A stretch of 64,000 bases of DNA, from NCBI GenBank assembly GCA_047967505.1, contig CM106540.1, one strand, 5' to 3'. Under the pieces are notes generated by a model that was given only the letters and a program-made list of their open reading frames with translations, did not search any database and had not been told where the DNA came from. Positions 34,561-45,299 of the stretch are shown here, one piece after another. This stretch comes from Dipteris shenzhenensis (lineage: Eukaryota; Polypodiophyta; Polypodiopsida; Gleicheniales). Numbering within the stretch: the stretch's first letter is position 1; each line of letters starts with the position of its first letter. The position numbers and the translations under genes were made by a program.

Positions 34561-35930
34561 GTGGCAGTGGTAGGCTGTCTCGACAGGAGTGGGGTACCTG
34601 CCCACGATATCAAGCTACAAGATGACACAATTTGCGGAGGGGTTAGTACAAAGAAACAACCTCCTAATAAACTACATAAACAATATAATTTGAGATCGAT
34701 ACTTACAAATTGAGCCTCCCATGATTCAACACCCCCTGCTCCAAAATGCACACTTCCATATTACTCTATTTGGATCCTTCATGCCTCCACGTGCTGTAGA
34801 CTAGGGTCCACCTTCACTGCCTTCATTGCTTTCTTCCACCCATGCTTGTGAGCGGTGTGGGGCTGGCCCCTTGGTGATTGACCTCCCTCGATCCTGGCAA
34901 TCTTAGCTAGTGCTTGCCTCTTAAGCGAAGATCTTTCATTGTTGCTAAGTATCGTAACAATCATTGACTTGGCCCATTTATCTGTGAACTGAACATTGGG
35001 GGGATTGGGTTAGCTAGAGCGAACAACAACGAGGGTCTCATTAGCCAACTTTTTGGATGTGCATCGATCAAGATGCCTTATGTCTGAATGATGTCGTAAT
35101 AAATTGTACCATCACCCTCTGGCATGTTTGCATCATTTGAATCATCCCCGTCCCCACCACTATCCCCCCCAAAGTAGGCTGCCATGCATCCCCCACCACT
35201 CTCCCTACTACTATGCCTAATGTCCTGTCATGTCGAGCTAGTATGCTGGCTCTCGTAGCTAGAGAAGCGACTCTCGATAGCGCGGGAGTACCCTGGCCAC
35301 TCATAGCTAGAGAAGTGACTCTCGATGGCATGGGAGTATGTTGATGGCTCTGTGAGGTAGAAGGACCTCTTGACGATAGGGGGAGAAGGGGCTTGGCTCT
35401 GTAGCCGACTGGGTTGTCTTGACTCTACTGGGGTAATTTCAACTGGTGTGGGATTGGGGTGGTTTGGAGTCTATACTGCCGACTCCTAGGGGGCGTTTGT
35501 AGTACTCGTCATGTATGTGTATAACTCCGCAGGAGTGGGAGGGTGCCCCAAAATGTTATATAGTTCCTGAAAGATGGCATCTCGAAGATCAGGTGAGGCT
35601 AAAGGTCCTGGCCACATGATGAACAAAAAACATCCATTCGATCTGCATACGACAAAGGACGAATCCAAAGAGAGCAACTTCCAAAGAAGATCAACCATCA
35701 AGAGACTTACCTTGGATAGAGGTATGGAAGCTTCTTGTCCTTCTTCAAAGTTGCTTCTCTTTCTTCTCTTCCTTGTTCACCCTCTGCTTCTCTTTCTTCT
35801 TCTCCTCGTTCATCCTCTTCTCTTGTGTGCTTAGGAATGATTGTGTAAGCCTGGAGATGAGTGTGGGTGCTTGGAGATAAGTGTGGATGCTCGGAGCTAT
35901 GTCTGTTAATAGGAAAGCAAGTCATGCGAC
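34530..35930 (-). pseudogene. Unrecognised spliced gene or transposon remnant
   Basis: Coding-like minus-strand blocks lie at about 35486-35701 (IFQELYNILGHPPTPAELY), 35068-35331, 34779-34964 (MIVTILSNNERSSLKRQAL, basic) and 34700-34751 (HFGAGGVESWEAQF). The last block is followed by GTAAGTATCG, a strong donor site. A GAGGAAGAGAA-rich acidic segment at 35707-35925 precedes them. Several stops intervene. The position between the two TATAGAYGC clusters suggests it may be the second gene of the element that also carries tnp2, but I could not assign a family. Confidence 0.35.
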
Positions 35931-35984
35931 ATTAAAAGTATGTGAAGAAAAGCAAGCACACTAAAACTAGGTTCAAAAATCAGC

Positions 35985-36150
35985 TCTCAGTCTACGCATC
36001 TAAAAGCGTGTCTATCTATGCGTCTATTTGTGCATCTAAAAGTGCGTCTACTTGTGCATTTATCAATGTGTCTAAAGTAAGTTTTAGACACATCTATAGA
36101 TGTGCTCCATAGTATAGACATGGTGTTAGATGCGCTTTTAGACACTCCAT
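35985..36150. repeat. Cluster of TATAGAYGC motifs, right
   Basis: Motifs such as GCGTGTCTAT, GCGTCTATTTG, GTGCGTCTA, TTTTAGACACATCTATAGATG and TTAGATGCGC crowd 150 bp in both orientations. They match the cluster at 31533-31775. A tnp2 transposase remnant begins about 400 bp to the right. Confidence 0.6.
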
Positions 36151-36159
36151 AGAGTTTTG

Positions 36160-36480
36160 ACATTTACAACTCATCCAAGAATAAATTTTTTGGGTTGTTT
36201 ATATGTAGGATGTATTCATCTTCAACAAATCTAGCTCTAGTGAGGATGAATCCCTCTATATCCACCATTGCGAAATGTGGTTGGAGCAAAAAATCAAATG
36301 TATGTGTGATCGATGTTGAGGAAACATGTATTGTGCATGCAGAATTACACTCAATCACATCTTAAAGTATGAAGAATGGGATGCGACCATAAACATGGTA
36401 AGTGTTAAAGAGTTAAGGTTGATTGAGATACAGATTGGTGTTCATGTGTTTGACTTATGATCCCATTTTAATTTGATACA
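36160..36480. other. Spacer before tnp2, nothing recognised
   Basis: A 64-codon frame on the minus strand is compositional. The tnp2 N-terminal association domain would be expected here but was not recognised. Confidence 0.4.
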
Positions 36481-36549
36481 TGATGCAGTGCCAGACCCGC
36501 ATATGTTGCCCTATGCTCTCATGAAGAGGCGAAGCGTCAGCGATATGAG

Positions 36550-37683
36550 GTGGGATCTTCAGGAGGGACCATTACGGATGCACGGAGTGATGGTGATAGT
36601 AGCCCTCCGCCATTACCTCATGAGGCCTTGGAGGAGGAGGTGTTTGATGATATGGTGCAGGATTTATATGTCCATCAATCCTCAGGTAGGGATGATAGCA
36701 TGGAGCAGGATGATATTTTTACCGTAGCATCGACTCCACTATTTGAGGGGTGCACATTCTCTGTTCTACATGCCTCCCTTGAGTTACTAAATTTACAGAC
36801 CATCTATGGATGGAGCAATGCAAGTTTGAATGCATTACTCAAGTAAGCTTTAAAGTCTATTTTGCAAACATGGTGAATTATGCTAGTCGGTCAATTACTC
36901 AAATGCTTTTTCTAATTTATGGTCTTCACATGCAGGCTATTGTGTAAAATGCTTCCAAGGGAGAATAAATTACCGACCTCAAGAGATATGGCAAGGCAAC
37001 ATGTGACCTCTCTTGGAGGATTAGATTACAAGCACATCCATGCATGCGTCAACAATTGCGTCCTGTTTCGTGGACAACATAAGGATACAAGAGAGTGTCC
37101 TACTTGTGGAGAGGCAAGATATAGAGCAGATCTCAAAACTTTGGATGTGCCTCGTAAGGTTCTGTGACATTTTCCCATAATCACTCGTATCCAACATATG
37201 TTCAAGTGCAAATCCATTGCAGAGCTCATGTCATGACGTTCCTCCCATCGATCAACCAACGTCAAGTGGAGAACTCTGCAAACACTCCTGCATGGAAGAA
37301 GCTTCAAGAAAGAACCTAGGAGCTTGAGACTTGGATTGGGTATGGACGGTGTGAACCCATTTGGTCTCAAAAGCACCTCTAACAGTGTATGGCCAGTGAT
37401 ATTGGTGAATTATAATCTTCCACCCTCTATGGCGATTAAGAAAGGACATGTTATGTTATCCCTTGTAATTCTAGGGAAACATAAAGTCAAAAATCCTGAT
37501 GTTTATTTGGAGCCTTTGATTGACGAGCTAGAGATACTTTGGAGAGGTATCGAGGTGCATGATGTGAGCAGGCCTTCCTCATCACGAGACTTCAACTACA
37601 AAGCAGTCTTGATGTGGATGATGCATGACTTCCCAAGCTATGGCGAGTGTTTAGCTAAGCATTGGACTTTTAATTATGAGTAG
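36550..37683 (+). pseudogene. CACTA (En/Spm) tnp2-type transposase fragment
   Basis: Exon 36550-36842 ends in the tnp2 phrase TIYGWSNASLNALLK. A 93-bp GT-AG intron (36843-36935) restores the frame into LLCKMLP. Then come DYKHIHACVNNCVLFRG and ECPTCGEARYR (zinc motif), VPRKVL, and after a stop at 37165 and a frame change, LRLGLGMDGVNPFG (catalytic Asp), WPVILVNYNLPP, DVYLEPLIDELEILWRG (second Asp) and a final MMHDFPSYGECL. These match the Transposase_21/tnp2 family in order. The frame breaks and the stop at 37681 show decay, and the C-terminal half is missing. Confidence 0.88.
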
Positions 37684-39000
37684 GCAATCGATGGTTGGCG
37701 ATACTTATCTATAGGAGTTGCTTTATAGTAGCCACCCGTTGAGCTCGTAATCTCCTTCATTGTCTGCAAAGAGAGCGTGGCATTTCATTGCATGTGGCTA
37801 TGTTGAGGTTGTAGTCAGTCGTTGAAGACAAACATTTGCCGATGGAGCAGCTTCATGTGCCGTCGGGTTGTAGGATTTGTTTTCTATAGTAGATGGCATT
37901 TGGGCTGAGTGTTAATCTCTTGGTAAGGTTGCTTATCTGCTGTGGTTGAGATGAGTTTCGTTTGTAGTTGCTTGAGTATTGGTTGATGGGAGTCATGTAG
38001 ATGGAGATGCATGCATTGATGGCAGCTGGGTGTAGCTTGGGGTCGGCTCGCTATGGAGTGCCCATGGATGAATTGGCTTAAGGCCTATTGGTCAGCTATT
38101 GAAGCATGTTGATGAAGGTTGTAGGTTTCATTTTTGTTTGGTTACACATTGTGTGCTGCTTGTTGTGGGTCAAGTAGATGGTAGAGTCCGTTGAGCCTAT
38201 TTATGCATATGCCATCAATAGGTATTGCTTCTTTGCTTTGAAGCTTGTATCCCTTAACCGTAGAGGTGATATGCAACCAAAGGAGTCAAATGAGAATGTA
38301 GGCACTTCTTCCCTCACATATGCAACACATTAGGTATGCCTTACTTCACATGTAGAGGCTTGCATGCTCAAGCTAAAGAAGTTATTAGTCAAGCCTCTCT
38401 CCAAGTCTCTTAGAGCATCCATAACAAAGGATCGGAGAGAGAATAGGATCTCTCTCAAAACCTTACAAACAATGAACTCTACAAAACTCAAAAATGAATC
38501 TCAAGAATGAACAACAACACTAAAACAAACATATCTCAGCTCAAAATTACAAGCTTTTTTATGCAAATCGGAGAGGAGACATTAGAAAAAAAGGGAACTC
38601 ATTTTGGGGCCCTCTAACAAATCCACTAGTTTCTTATTTTTCTTTGCTCCAAAATCTACAAAAATGAACAGACATTAAATGCTCCTATTATATTCTCTCT
38701 TTAAAGTGGGTTCCGTGTCGTCCTGACTCATGCCAGCAGTAGATTTTCATGTCAGAATCCCATAATAATTGATTAAGAATCTTTCTTTTTAAAAATTTTA
38801 AACCTTCACATGACAAGATAATTGGACTTATCATTGTTGACTTATGTAGGCCGTAAGATTTCGTGGTCAAAACTCATAACATTTAAGAGTCTCTGTTTTA
38901 AAAAAGTTTAAACATCCCGGTTAAAGATTAACATGGATTTATCGCGGAAGTCCATTGCTAGCACTTTGTTTTATAAAAGTTGACAAGGGTATGAAGCAAT
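37684..39000. other. No recognisable gene
   Basis: 37684-38250 is GT-rich and may be degraded tnp2 sequence. 38251-39000 is AT-rich. No motif or repeat was recognised. Confidence 0.45.
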
Positions 39001-39018
39001 GGGACATTGTTGCTCAGA

Positions 39019-41740
39019 AAAATGGCAACATGCGACCACACCACTGAAGAACAATCCAGCAAGAAGAGACTTTACCACCTCCACATTGATTTAGAAGAAG
39101 AGTATGCATCTATGCAAAAACAATGGAAGGATCCACAAGTAGGTGCAATGCAAAGAGAGAACATGAGGATAGAAGGCTTACAGCATATCAATTTATGGTG
39201 TGATGGAAGCATTTACCCAAAATGTCCAATTAGTAACTTTACTCCATTTCCAATCCGACAACACTACTGAAGTTTGTGGGTGATGGCAATAAGGGCCTAC
39301 TTGGATATGTCAAAGCTCAATCTGTGACCGTGGAAATGTACAAAGGCTTTTACCAACAAGATATGGGAATGAAATTGCAACAGGTAGCAGAAAGCTCTAA
39401 ATTGAAAGAGTAGCTATAGAAAGAAGTTGAAGAACACATGATGATAAAGAAAATCTTGATGAAAGCTATAAGAAAAGCCACACCCTTAGGAGATAGACTT
39501 AGAAATAGATAAATTTGTAACCTTGCAAATTTAAAAGCACCGCAAAGTTCAAGAAGCAAGGTAAGTCTTCTTTTGCTTTTGCAATTTTGAATGCAACACA
39601 AAGACAATATGATAATAGCAATTGAGCTTGGAAAAACTCTTTTGTTTGTGCTTGTTGTAGGAAAATTCTTGAGCCTCATAAAGAAAATGTTGATCCTAAT
39701 GCCCCTCCAGTAAAACAAATGAAAGGTTTACTATCAACTACAATTGTGAGAAGTATGCTAGAGGAGAAAATTTTTAAAACAATCAGACGCAATGTTGTGC
39801 AACACTTTGTACACAAACAAAGTTTATGTGAAAGTAATCCAAGGGGCACTCGATGAGAGCAGAGTGAGCAGGAAAGGTTACACATCCATTTTCAATGCAG
39901 TATCAACAACCTTGAAAGATCAGAGGATAAAATGTGTGCTCTTACCGAAGCCTACGGAAGTGTGGAAGTTAAGAGGCCTACTCAGCCACAACAAATAGAT
40001 GATTATATTGGAAATTGTATGCATATTGAAGGAGTGTACGAAAGTGACAAGGGGACCATTGTATATAACTCTTTTAACAACATTTTTGTTGATCTTCAAC
40101 ACGTGGAAAGGAGAGTGGTTGAGTTTTATGATATGACATTTGAAGAGTGCCAGGGGCTCTTGAAATTTGTTATAAAGCTGGACAAATGTGAAATTGTCAA
40201 GGAGAAAAATATTGAACGAGTGACTATCACTCTAATGAATAGAGATATTGATCCCTCGATTACAATAGCAGACTCAAAACACTTCAGTATGCAATCAAAA
40301 AAGCACATTTGGTGGCTAGCCACATTTGAGGGAAGCACACACTTGGATTGAAAGTGGTTTTTTTGAAGTATAATGTATTTATTAATGTATGATTCTTTAG
40401 TTGTATTTTCAATGGGCAGGTTAAGATAGAGGACCACAAAACTCTTGATTGGGTATTCCAACACACAGAAATACTAGTAATTATTAAAGATCAAGTTCAA
40501 GGAGGGTATCTGCATGTTGGTGGCAAATGTGATTTCAAGGTTGATTGGCATATGGCAAACGACCTCAAGACCCTCAAGTGTATGTTCAACATAAGCAAAG
40601 GAGGTAATTTGAAATCTCCATGCCTTTGTTGTAGGGAGCTAGCATATGTCATGGTGGAGGAAGGCACCTAATAGAGATAAGGTTGATCCCGATTTCAAAG
40701 CCATTCTTGATTACCCTTTGTGTAATGTACATATATGCACATTACATGCTTTATGTTGAATCATCAAGAAGCTAGTATTTTTGTATATTGGTCTTTCCTA
40801 GAAGCTTCATCTTGAAAAGCGTAGGAAGGATGCACTTAAATAAAAAAGTGATATATTCCATTCAAAACGAATCATACGACAGGTGGGAGAGAAACTACTC
40901 TATCCCTAGCCTCAACAATGTGGCAAAAAAGCCATGGTGGTGGTCTAAAATGCCACGACATCCCAAGAGGGGTCAAATGAAAAAATAATGAGCAATCCCA
41001 TGTCCTCATGAGGAAGGATGCACTTCAAGCAATCGATAAAGTATTGTCGGACATTGGTCTCCATGGAGGAGATGTTCATATCACAACAAATATGAAAAAA
41101 TAAAAAAATGGAATGAAAGTGCCCATCAAGCCATCTATTGTTGGTGGAGTGAAGGCTAGAGGTTTTTATCACAGCCACATAGGGTAAGAGAAAACCAAGC
41201 AGATAGTCACGCTATGTTTCAAGAGTACAATATGGCATTTAGAGGCACATACAAAATGCAATTAAAGATCATGAAGCAGACAAAATTGCATGAACTGTTA
41301 AAATAGAAGTATGGAAATCCTTAGACAAGCTTTTCATACTTTTTGACAAACAAACTTGGACCAAGAATGATCACTGTGCATTGGAGGAGGAGCTAAAGAC
41401 TTTTGGAAAGTCAATGATAGAAGCTTGGACAACTTGCAACATAACACATTACATGGTAAAAAAATTTCATTCTTTTTACTGGCATTTTCTTATGTTCTCT
41501 TAACCAATAGAATGTGACTTCTTGTTTATTGTAAATGCAGCATATTATCTACAACCATCTTCCATATTTTGTAACAAAATATGGATGCCTTGCAATTTGA
41601 TCAACTCAGGAAATGGAGAAGTCTCATTACGTAGCACGAAATGCATTTTTTTGACATACACAACATTTTGGAGGAGCACAAAAGGCAAATAGCCTCAAAG
41701 AAGTCTTCCAGTGGTTTTATTGATGTATGCTACAAAGGTT
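39019..41740 (+). pseudogene. Transposase-like gene of an unassigned DNA transposon
   Basis: Coding-like segments run in order: 39019-39268 (MATCDHTTEE..., basic), about 39580-39900 (two frames; CACCRKILEPHKEN), 39932-40351 (about 139 codons ending STHLD), about 40420-40672 (VKIEDHKTLDWVF, WHMANDLKTLKCM, CLCCREL), 40690-40760 (NVHICTLHALC), 41290-41455, and after an 85-bp GT-AG intron (41456-41540) HIIYNHLPYFVTKYG, STQEMEKSHYVARNAF and HTQHFGG to about 41740. An Asp within a Lys-Leu rich strand, then CxxC, then CTLHA, then a late His-rich HIIYNH/EMEKSHY block is the layout of RNase-H-fold transposases that I have seen as unnamed proteins in other eukaryotes. Family is an inference. Stops and frame changes occur throughout. 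It converges with the minus-strand gene that follows. Confidence 0.4.
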
Positions 41741-42173
41741 GCAATGTATGAAAAAAGTGGCGACATCAAAAGTCAAAGTAGCATTCAAGATGACCCAAAA
41801 AGAAAGAAGAAGGCAAATCTTAGATAACTCAACTGCTGCATAGAGACATGCAGAATAAGACAATCAAAGAATTTTGTGAACCACAGGTGGATAGATAGAG
41901 CTTAGGAACATATGTAACAAAATGTACAATGTACAGCTCAGTAGAGCAAAGCAGTGAACTATATTATGTAAAATTTGCAAATTCAATACAAGTACACTTG
42001 ACTTCCTAGAGTAATTCAGTGGCTATGTGATGCAAGGTTTGAAATTAAAAATAACTACTATCACTTTGCAAGAGTTTGAAAGCTTACTAATAATACAATG
42101 TTTGTACAATTACTATAGTCAAAACAATGACTATATGGTGCTTTTTTTTTGCACTATACTGAACTAACTTTCT
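41741..42173. other. Spacer between convergent genes
   Basis: AT-rich, with no motif recognised. It probably holds the 3' ends of both flanking transcription units. Confidence 0.45.
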
Positions 42174-43600
42174 CTAGCTAAGATTGAAGTCCCTCTTTGC
42201 AACTTTAATTGCTAGCATCTTTGAAATCTCATCAACAGGATTGTCTTGCACCTCTGCCATTTCATCTTTCGCCTGCTGCCTCTCTTGTTGTTCAATTGGA
42301 TTGTCTTCTTTAGATTGAATGGCTTTATGCACTAAAGCTAGCTCCCTAAACCTGAGAAGATGTCGTTTTCCATGAACATCTAAGTTCAAAGGGCTTGTAA
42401 TGCCACGTGCAAGGGCATAGGTAGTGTAAACAAGATAATATCCCACCCTAGAGCAGATCTTGCCAGGATAGTAACCAAAAATATTGTAAGCATATATTTT
42501 TTCTAAAAGAATGACCTTGTCCTTTTGCTGGTTTATTTGATCACCTACCAAGAACTCTGACAAAGATTTGAAGAACCAAACAATTGTCTCACGATCCTTG
42601 CTTAAATGTCGGTGATATATTAATAGTTTTGTAGAAGAGAGCCTCTTAATGTATTGAGAGAGGCTAGCAAGTTGGCCAAGACCTTTCTCCCTGGTTCCAG
42701 CAAACCTCACAAGGAAGGAATCATCTTCAACATACAACTGCACAAACCATTAAAGGCAACATGAGAACAGAAATATCAAAAGACAAGATCACTCAAATGA
42801 AAATGAGAGCAGAGTTACCAAAAGACAAGATTACTCACCTTCATATTCTCATCTACCTCTAGATCCTTGTCCAATGTCCTTCCAAAGGAAGATGCTTCTC
42901 TCAATGATATCTTCTGGTACTATGTTTTGCTCCTCCCTTTTTTTGATCTTATCAAAGTTAAAGTCTCTTTGAATCTTCATGAATGTCTCATCATCGATGT
43001 CATAGTCTCCCATGCATTTTGAGCTTCCTCAAAGCACATGGATAGACATTCCTGTGAGTTGAAGTTGTCTTCCATGCTATGGCAAGGGTCACCCTCCTCA
43101 ATGATGTTAGAATCCAAATGGAAGGATTGGGAAATCAATGCCAATGTGTAATTTTCCCTCAAATAAAATATTTTATGAATGTCATGAAGAAGAATATACT
43201 CCATATCTCTAATTTGGAAAGTGGGGAGCAATGGCACAGTACGGCCACAGCTTTTGATGTCAAGGTCTTCAGTACTTATTACCGACCCATTAAGTGTGTT
43301 TGTCCTTAGTGCCACAAGGTCGAGTGCAATAGCTTCATCTCTCTCTGTGATAAGGTCTATCACCTCCTCTTCATCCTCCTTCTTTGATACTTCCACCTCC
43401 TCTTGGATTTACTCTTAATCCCAGGGCCTCTCATTTTCTTCCTCATGCTCTTGTGTCTCCAAGCCCTCCTTAAGGTCAACATGATGGTAGTTCAAGTTCA
43501 GTACAAACCCCAAACATTCCTCCAGAAGTTTGCACTTTCTATTGTGCATGTTGCACTCTACCTTAACATGCTTTGGCAAAAGTTCATACCTTATGAATGG
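42174..43600 (-). pseudogene. Unrecognised gene convergent with the transposase-like gene
   Basis: The largest exon (42174-42738) encodes about 188 residues, from LYVEDDSFLVRF through GYYPGKICSRVGYYLVYTTY to KVAKRDFNLS. It is preceded by an acceptor TTTGTGCAG. Upstream, after a spacer with a GTGAGTAATC donor near 42838, lie about 42840-42975 (ETFMKIQRDFNFDKIKK) and 42977-43396 (acidic KKEDEEEVIDLITERDEAIA, then LPTFQIRDMEYILL). A possible further exon at about 43430-43600 includes CKLLEECLGFVLNL. At least two frame breaks are needed. I recognise no domain. The convergent arrangement suggests it could be the partner ORF of the same transposon. Confidence 0.4.
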
Positions 43601-43915
43601 AAGTCTTGAACTTATTATCTGTCAACAAATCCTTTCCTTTGGGGTACTTGATACTCTTAAACTTATTTTCCTTGTCCCTACATCATTTAAAACTCTTCAT
43701 CAATGTTTTCTTGTGTCTAGACATCAACAAAAAAAAAATCAAGTTACATAAAATGAGTGTTAACATCCACGGAGTATAGTCGCTGATGAATGTAGGAGGG
43801 TAACTAGTGATTAGAGGTGATTAGGCTTCATGATTTACTTCAACGGTTGCAGCCATGGAAGGAGTATAGTACAACCTCAGAGAGTTTGAGTCCCAAATAA
43901 TCCAACGGTCATAGG
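43601..43915. other. Spacer left of the Gypsy element
   Basis: Contains an A-rich run near 43731. A minus-strand frame (MSRHKKTLMKSFK) near 43690-43730 may be another scrap of the preceding gene. Confidence 0.35.
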
Positions 43916-44638
43916 TTGTAGATTCCAGCTACAAATTACCAAAAAAGTTGGTTAGTGCAGTTATGTGCCTCATGGGGGTCAAGCCACAAGTAGCCCAAGA
44001 TTGGCCTTGCCACTCCAAGTTTTGAGCCTCATATAGGGGGTTTGAGCCCCAAATAGTTTCGGCCTCGGAGGCTCAAGGCTAATAGAAGTGATATTTAGCA
44101 CCCTAATATGGCTAACACAAGTGGTATTTCTGACACAAGGAGTGGAACAGTAGGGGAGAGAGGGAAAGGTTAGCAAATATGTCTTGGCACCCTATGAGCC
44201 CAAGAGCCTTTTAATGTAAAGAAAGGGAGAGTGCTAAAAGGAAAAGGGTTGGCCCTCACTTCCAAAGATGACATGTATAAAAGACCAAATGGTTGACTAT
44301 GGTCTTCATTATTGTATGCACAAGTTTGGAACACAAGCTCCCTCTTCTCTTTCAAGAGTGTCTTTGGGTGTTATCTTGTCTCCTTTGTAGTGCCTTTGTG
44401 TTTGCCTCTCCATCCCCTTAACTCTCTCTACCCCTTCTCCTGCTCCCTCCCTTCTCCCCTCTCTGCTTTCCCTCTTTCTCTCAGAGAAACACACTGTGAC
44501 AATCTGGAAGCCTCTTGCGTGACACAAGTGGATGGCTCATGCTTGCGTTGCTCTCACAATGAAGTAGCTTGGAATGGAGGCTCCAACAGCATCCCTTCAA
44601 GATCCCCATGACACGTGAGTTACCATTGAGACTACACA
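43916..44638 (+). repeat. 5' LTR of the Gypsy element
   Basis: The first ~120 bp (GTTGTAGATTCCAGC onward) match 58392-58513, the truncated 3' LTR. The right edge is set by the primer-site-like motif beginning at about 44639. Inside, TATAAAA at 44276-44282 is a plausible promoter, followed by a CT-rich leader. The Leu-rich open frame at 44312-44611 is not a gene. Confidence 0.75.
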
Positions 44639-44660
44639 TTTTTGGCACCACTATTGGGGA
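44639..44660 (+). promoter_or_regulatory. Gypsy primer-site-like motif
   Basis: TTTTTGGCACCACTATTGGG resembles the TTTGGCGCCGTTGCCGGGGA motif that follows the 5' LTR in many plant Gypsy elements, with several C-to-T or G-to-A type changes. Confidence 0.65.
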
Positions 44661-45144
44661 ATGGAGGTATGCTTTTGCATTTGCACTTGATTTCTTTCAT
44701 AATCTACCCACTTCAAGCTTAACTTGGAGATTTGTTAGTGGAGTTTTAGTTGAGGAATGAGGAAGTAAGTGTGAGTTGGAAGGAAAAGAGATGAAAAACT
44801 ATCATTTCATGCTGTAGAGCATTTTTTAGCTTAGGAAGCTTGTTTTTGAGGTGTGTTTGAGTTTTGAGATGATAGAAAGGTAGTTTCTCAGATTGCTAAG
44901 GCGTGTATGTTGTCAAATCTCACAAAAAATAACCAAGAATGAAGAATCAAGCTGAATTTCGAAGTTGTTTTGTGTGTTAACAGTCACCCCTCAAGAAATA
45001 TATCATTTTGGCACTCAAATGTTGTTTTTCTTTCAAGTTTTTTGCATTGAGTAGGTGGACTAGTAGTACAGCATCCCCCTAGCACAAATTCCTGAATAGA
45101 AACTCCAAATCTTTCAAAAATCATCATAAAACTAGTCGATGACA
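44661..45144 (+). other. Gypsy leader region
   Basis: No coding evidence. It ends shortly before a GACCATCGCCATAG repeat (about 45190-45245) that is related to the degenerate repeat at 56281-56660. Confidence 0.45.
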
Positions 45145-45299
45145 CAGTCCATTTCTATCCCCACAGGTTGGCAACTTAGCGCTATCCTGTCGACCATCGC
45201 CATAGTCATATCTTGTCGATCAAACTTTGTTGACTCATGGCCATAGCGCCCATCCCCATGACCTAGCTTCTTACCATGGTTTAACCCACCGCCCTAGTT

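Noticed and set aside
34779-35701. CACTA second-gene (Transposase_24-like) assignment
   Set aside because: The phrases GHPPTPAELY and GQPHTAHKHG are suggestive, but their order is opposite to that expected for the family.
35707-35925. Acidic Glu-Arg rich protein
   Set aside because: It comes from a CTTCTC-rich low-complexity stretch and lacks any motif; kept only as part of the uncertain remnant at 34530-35930.
44312-44611. A 99-codon frame with a Leu-rich start resembling a secreted peptide
   Set aside because: It lies inside the Gypsy 5' LTR in a CT-rich leader, where Leu, Pro and Ser codons arise from composition.
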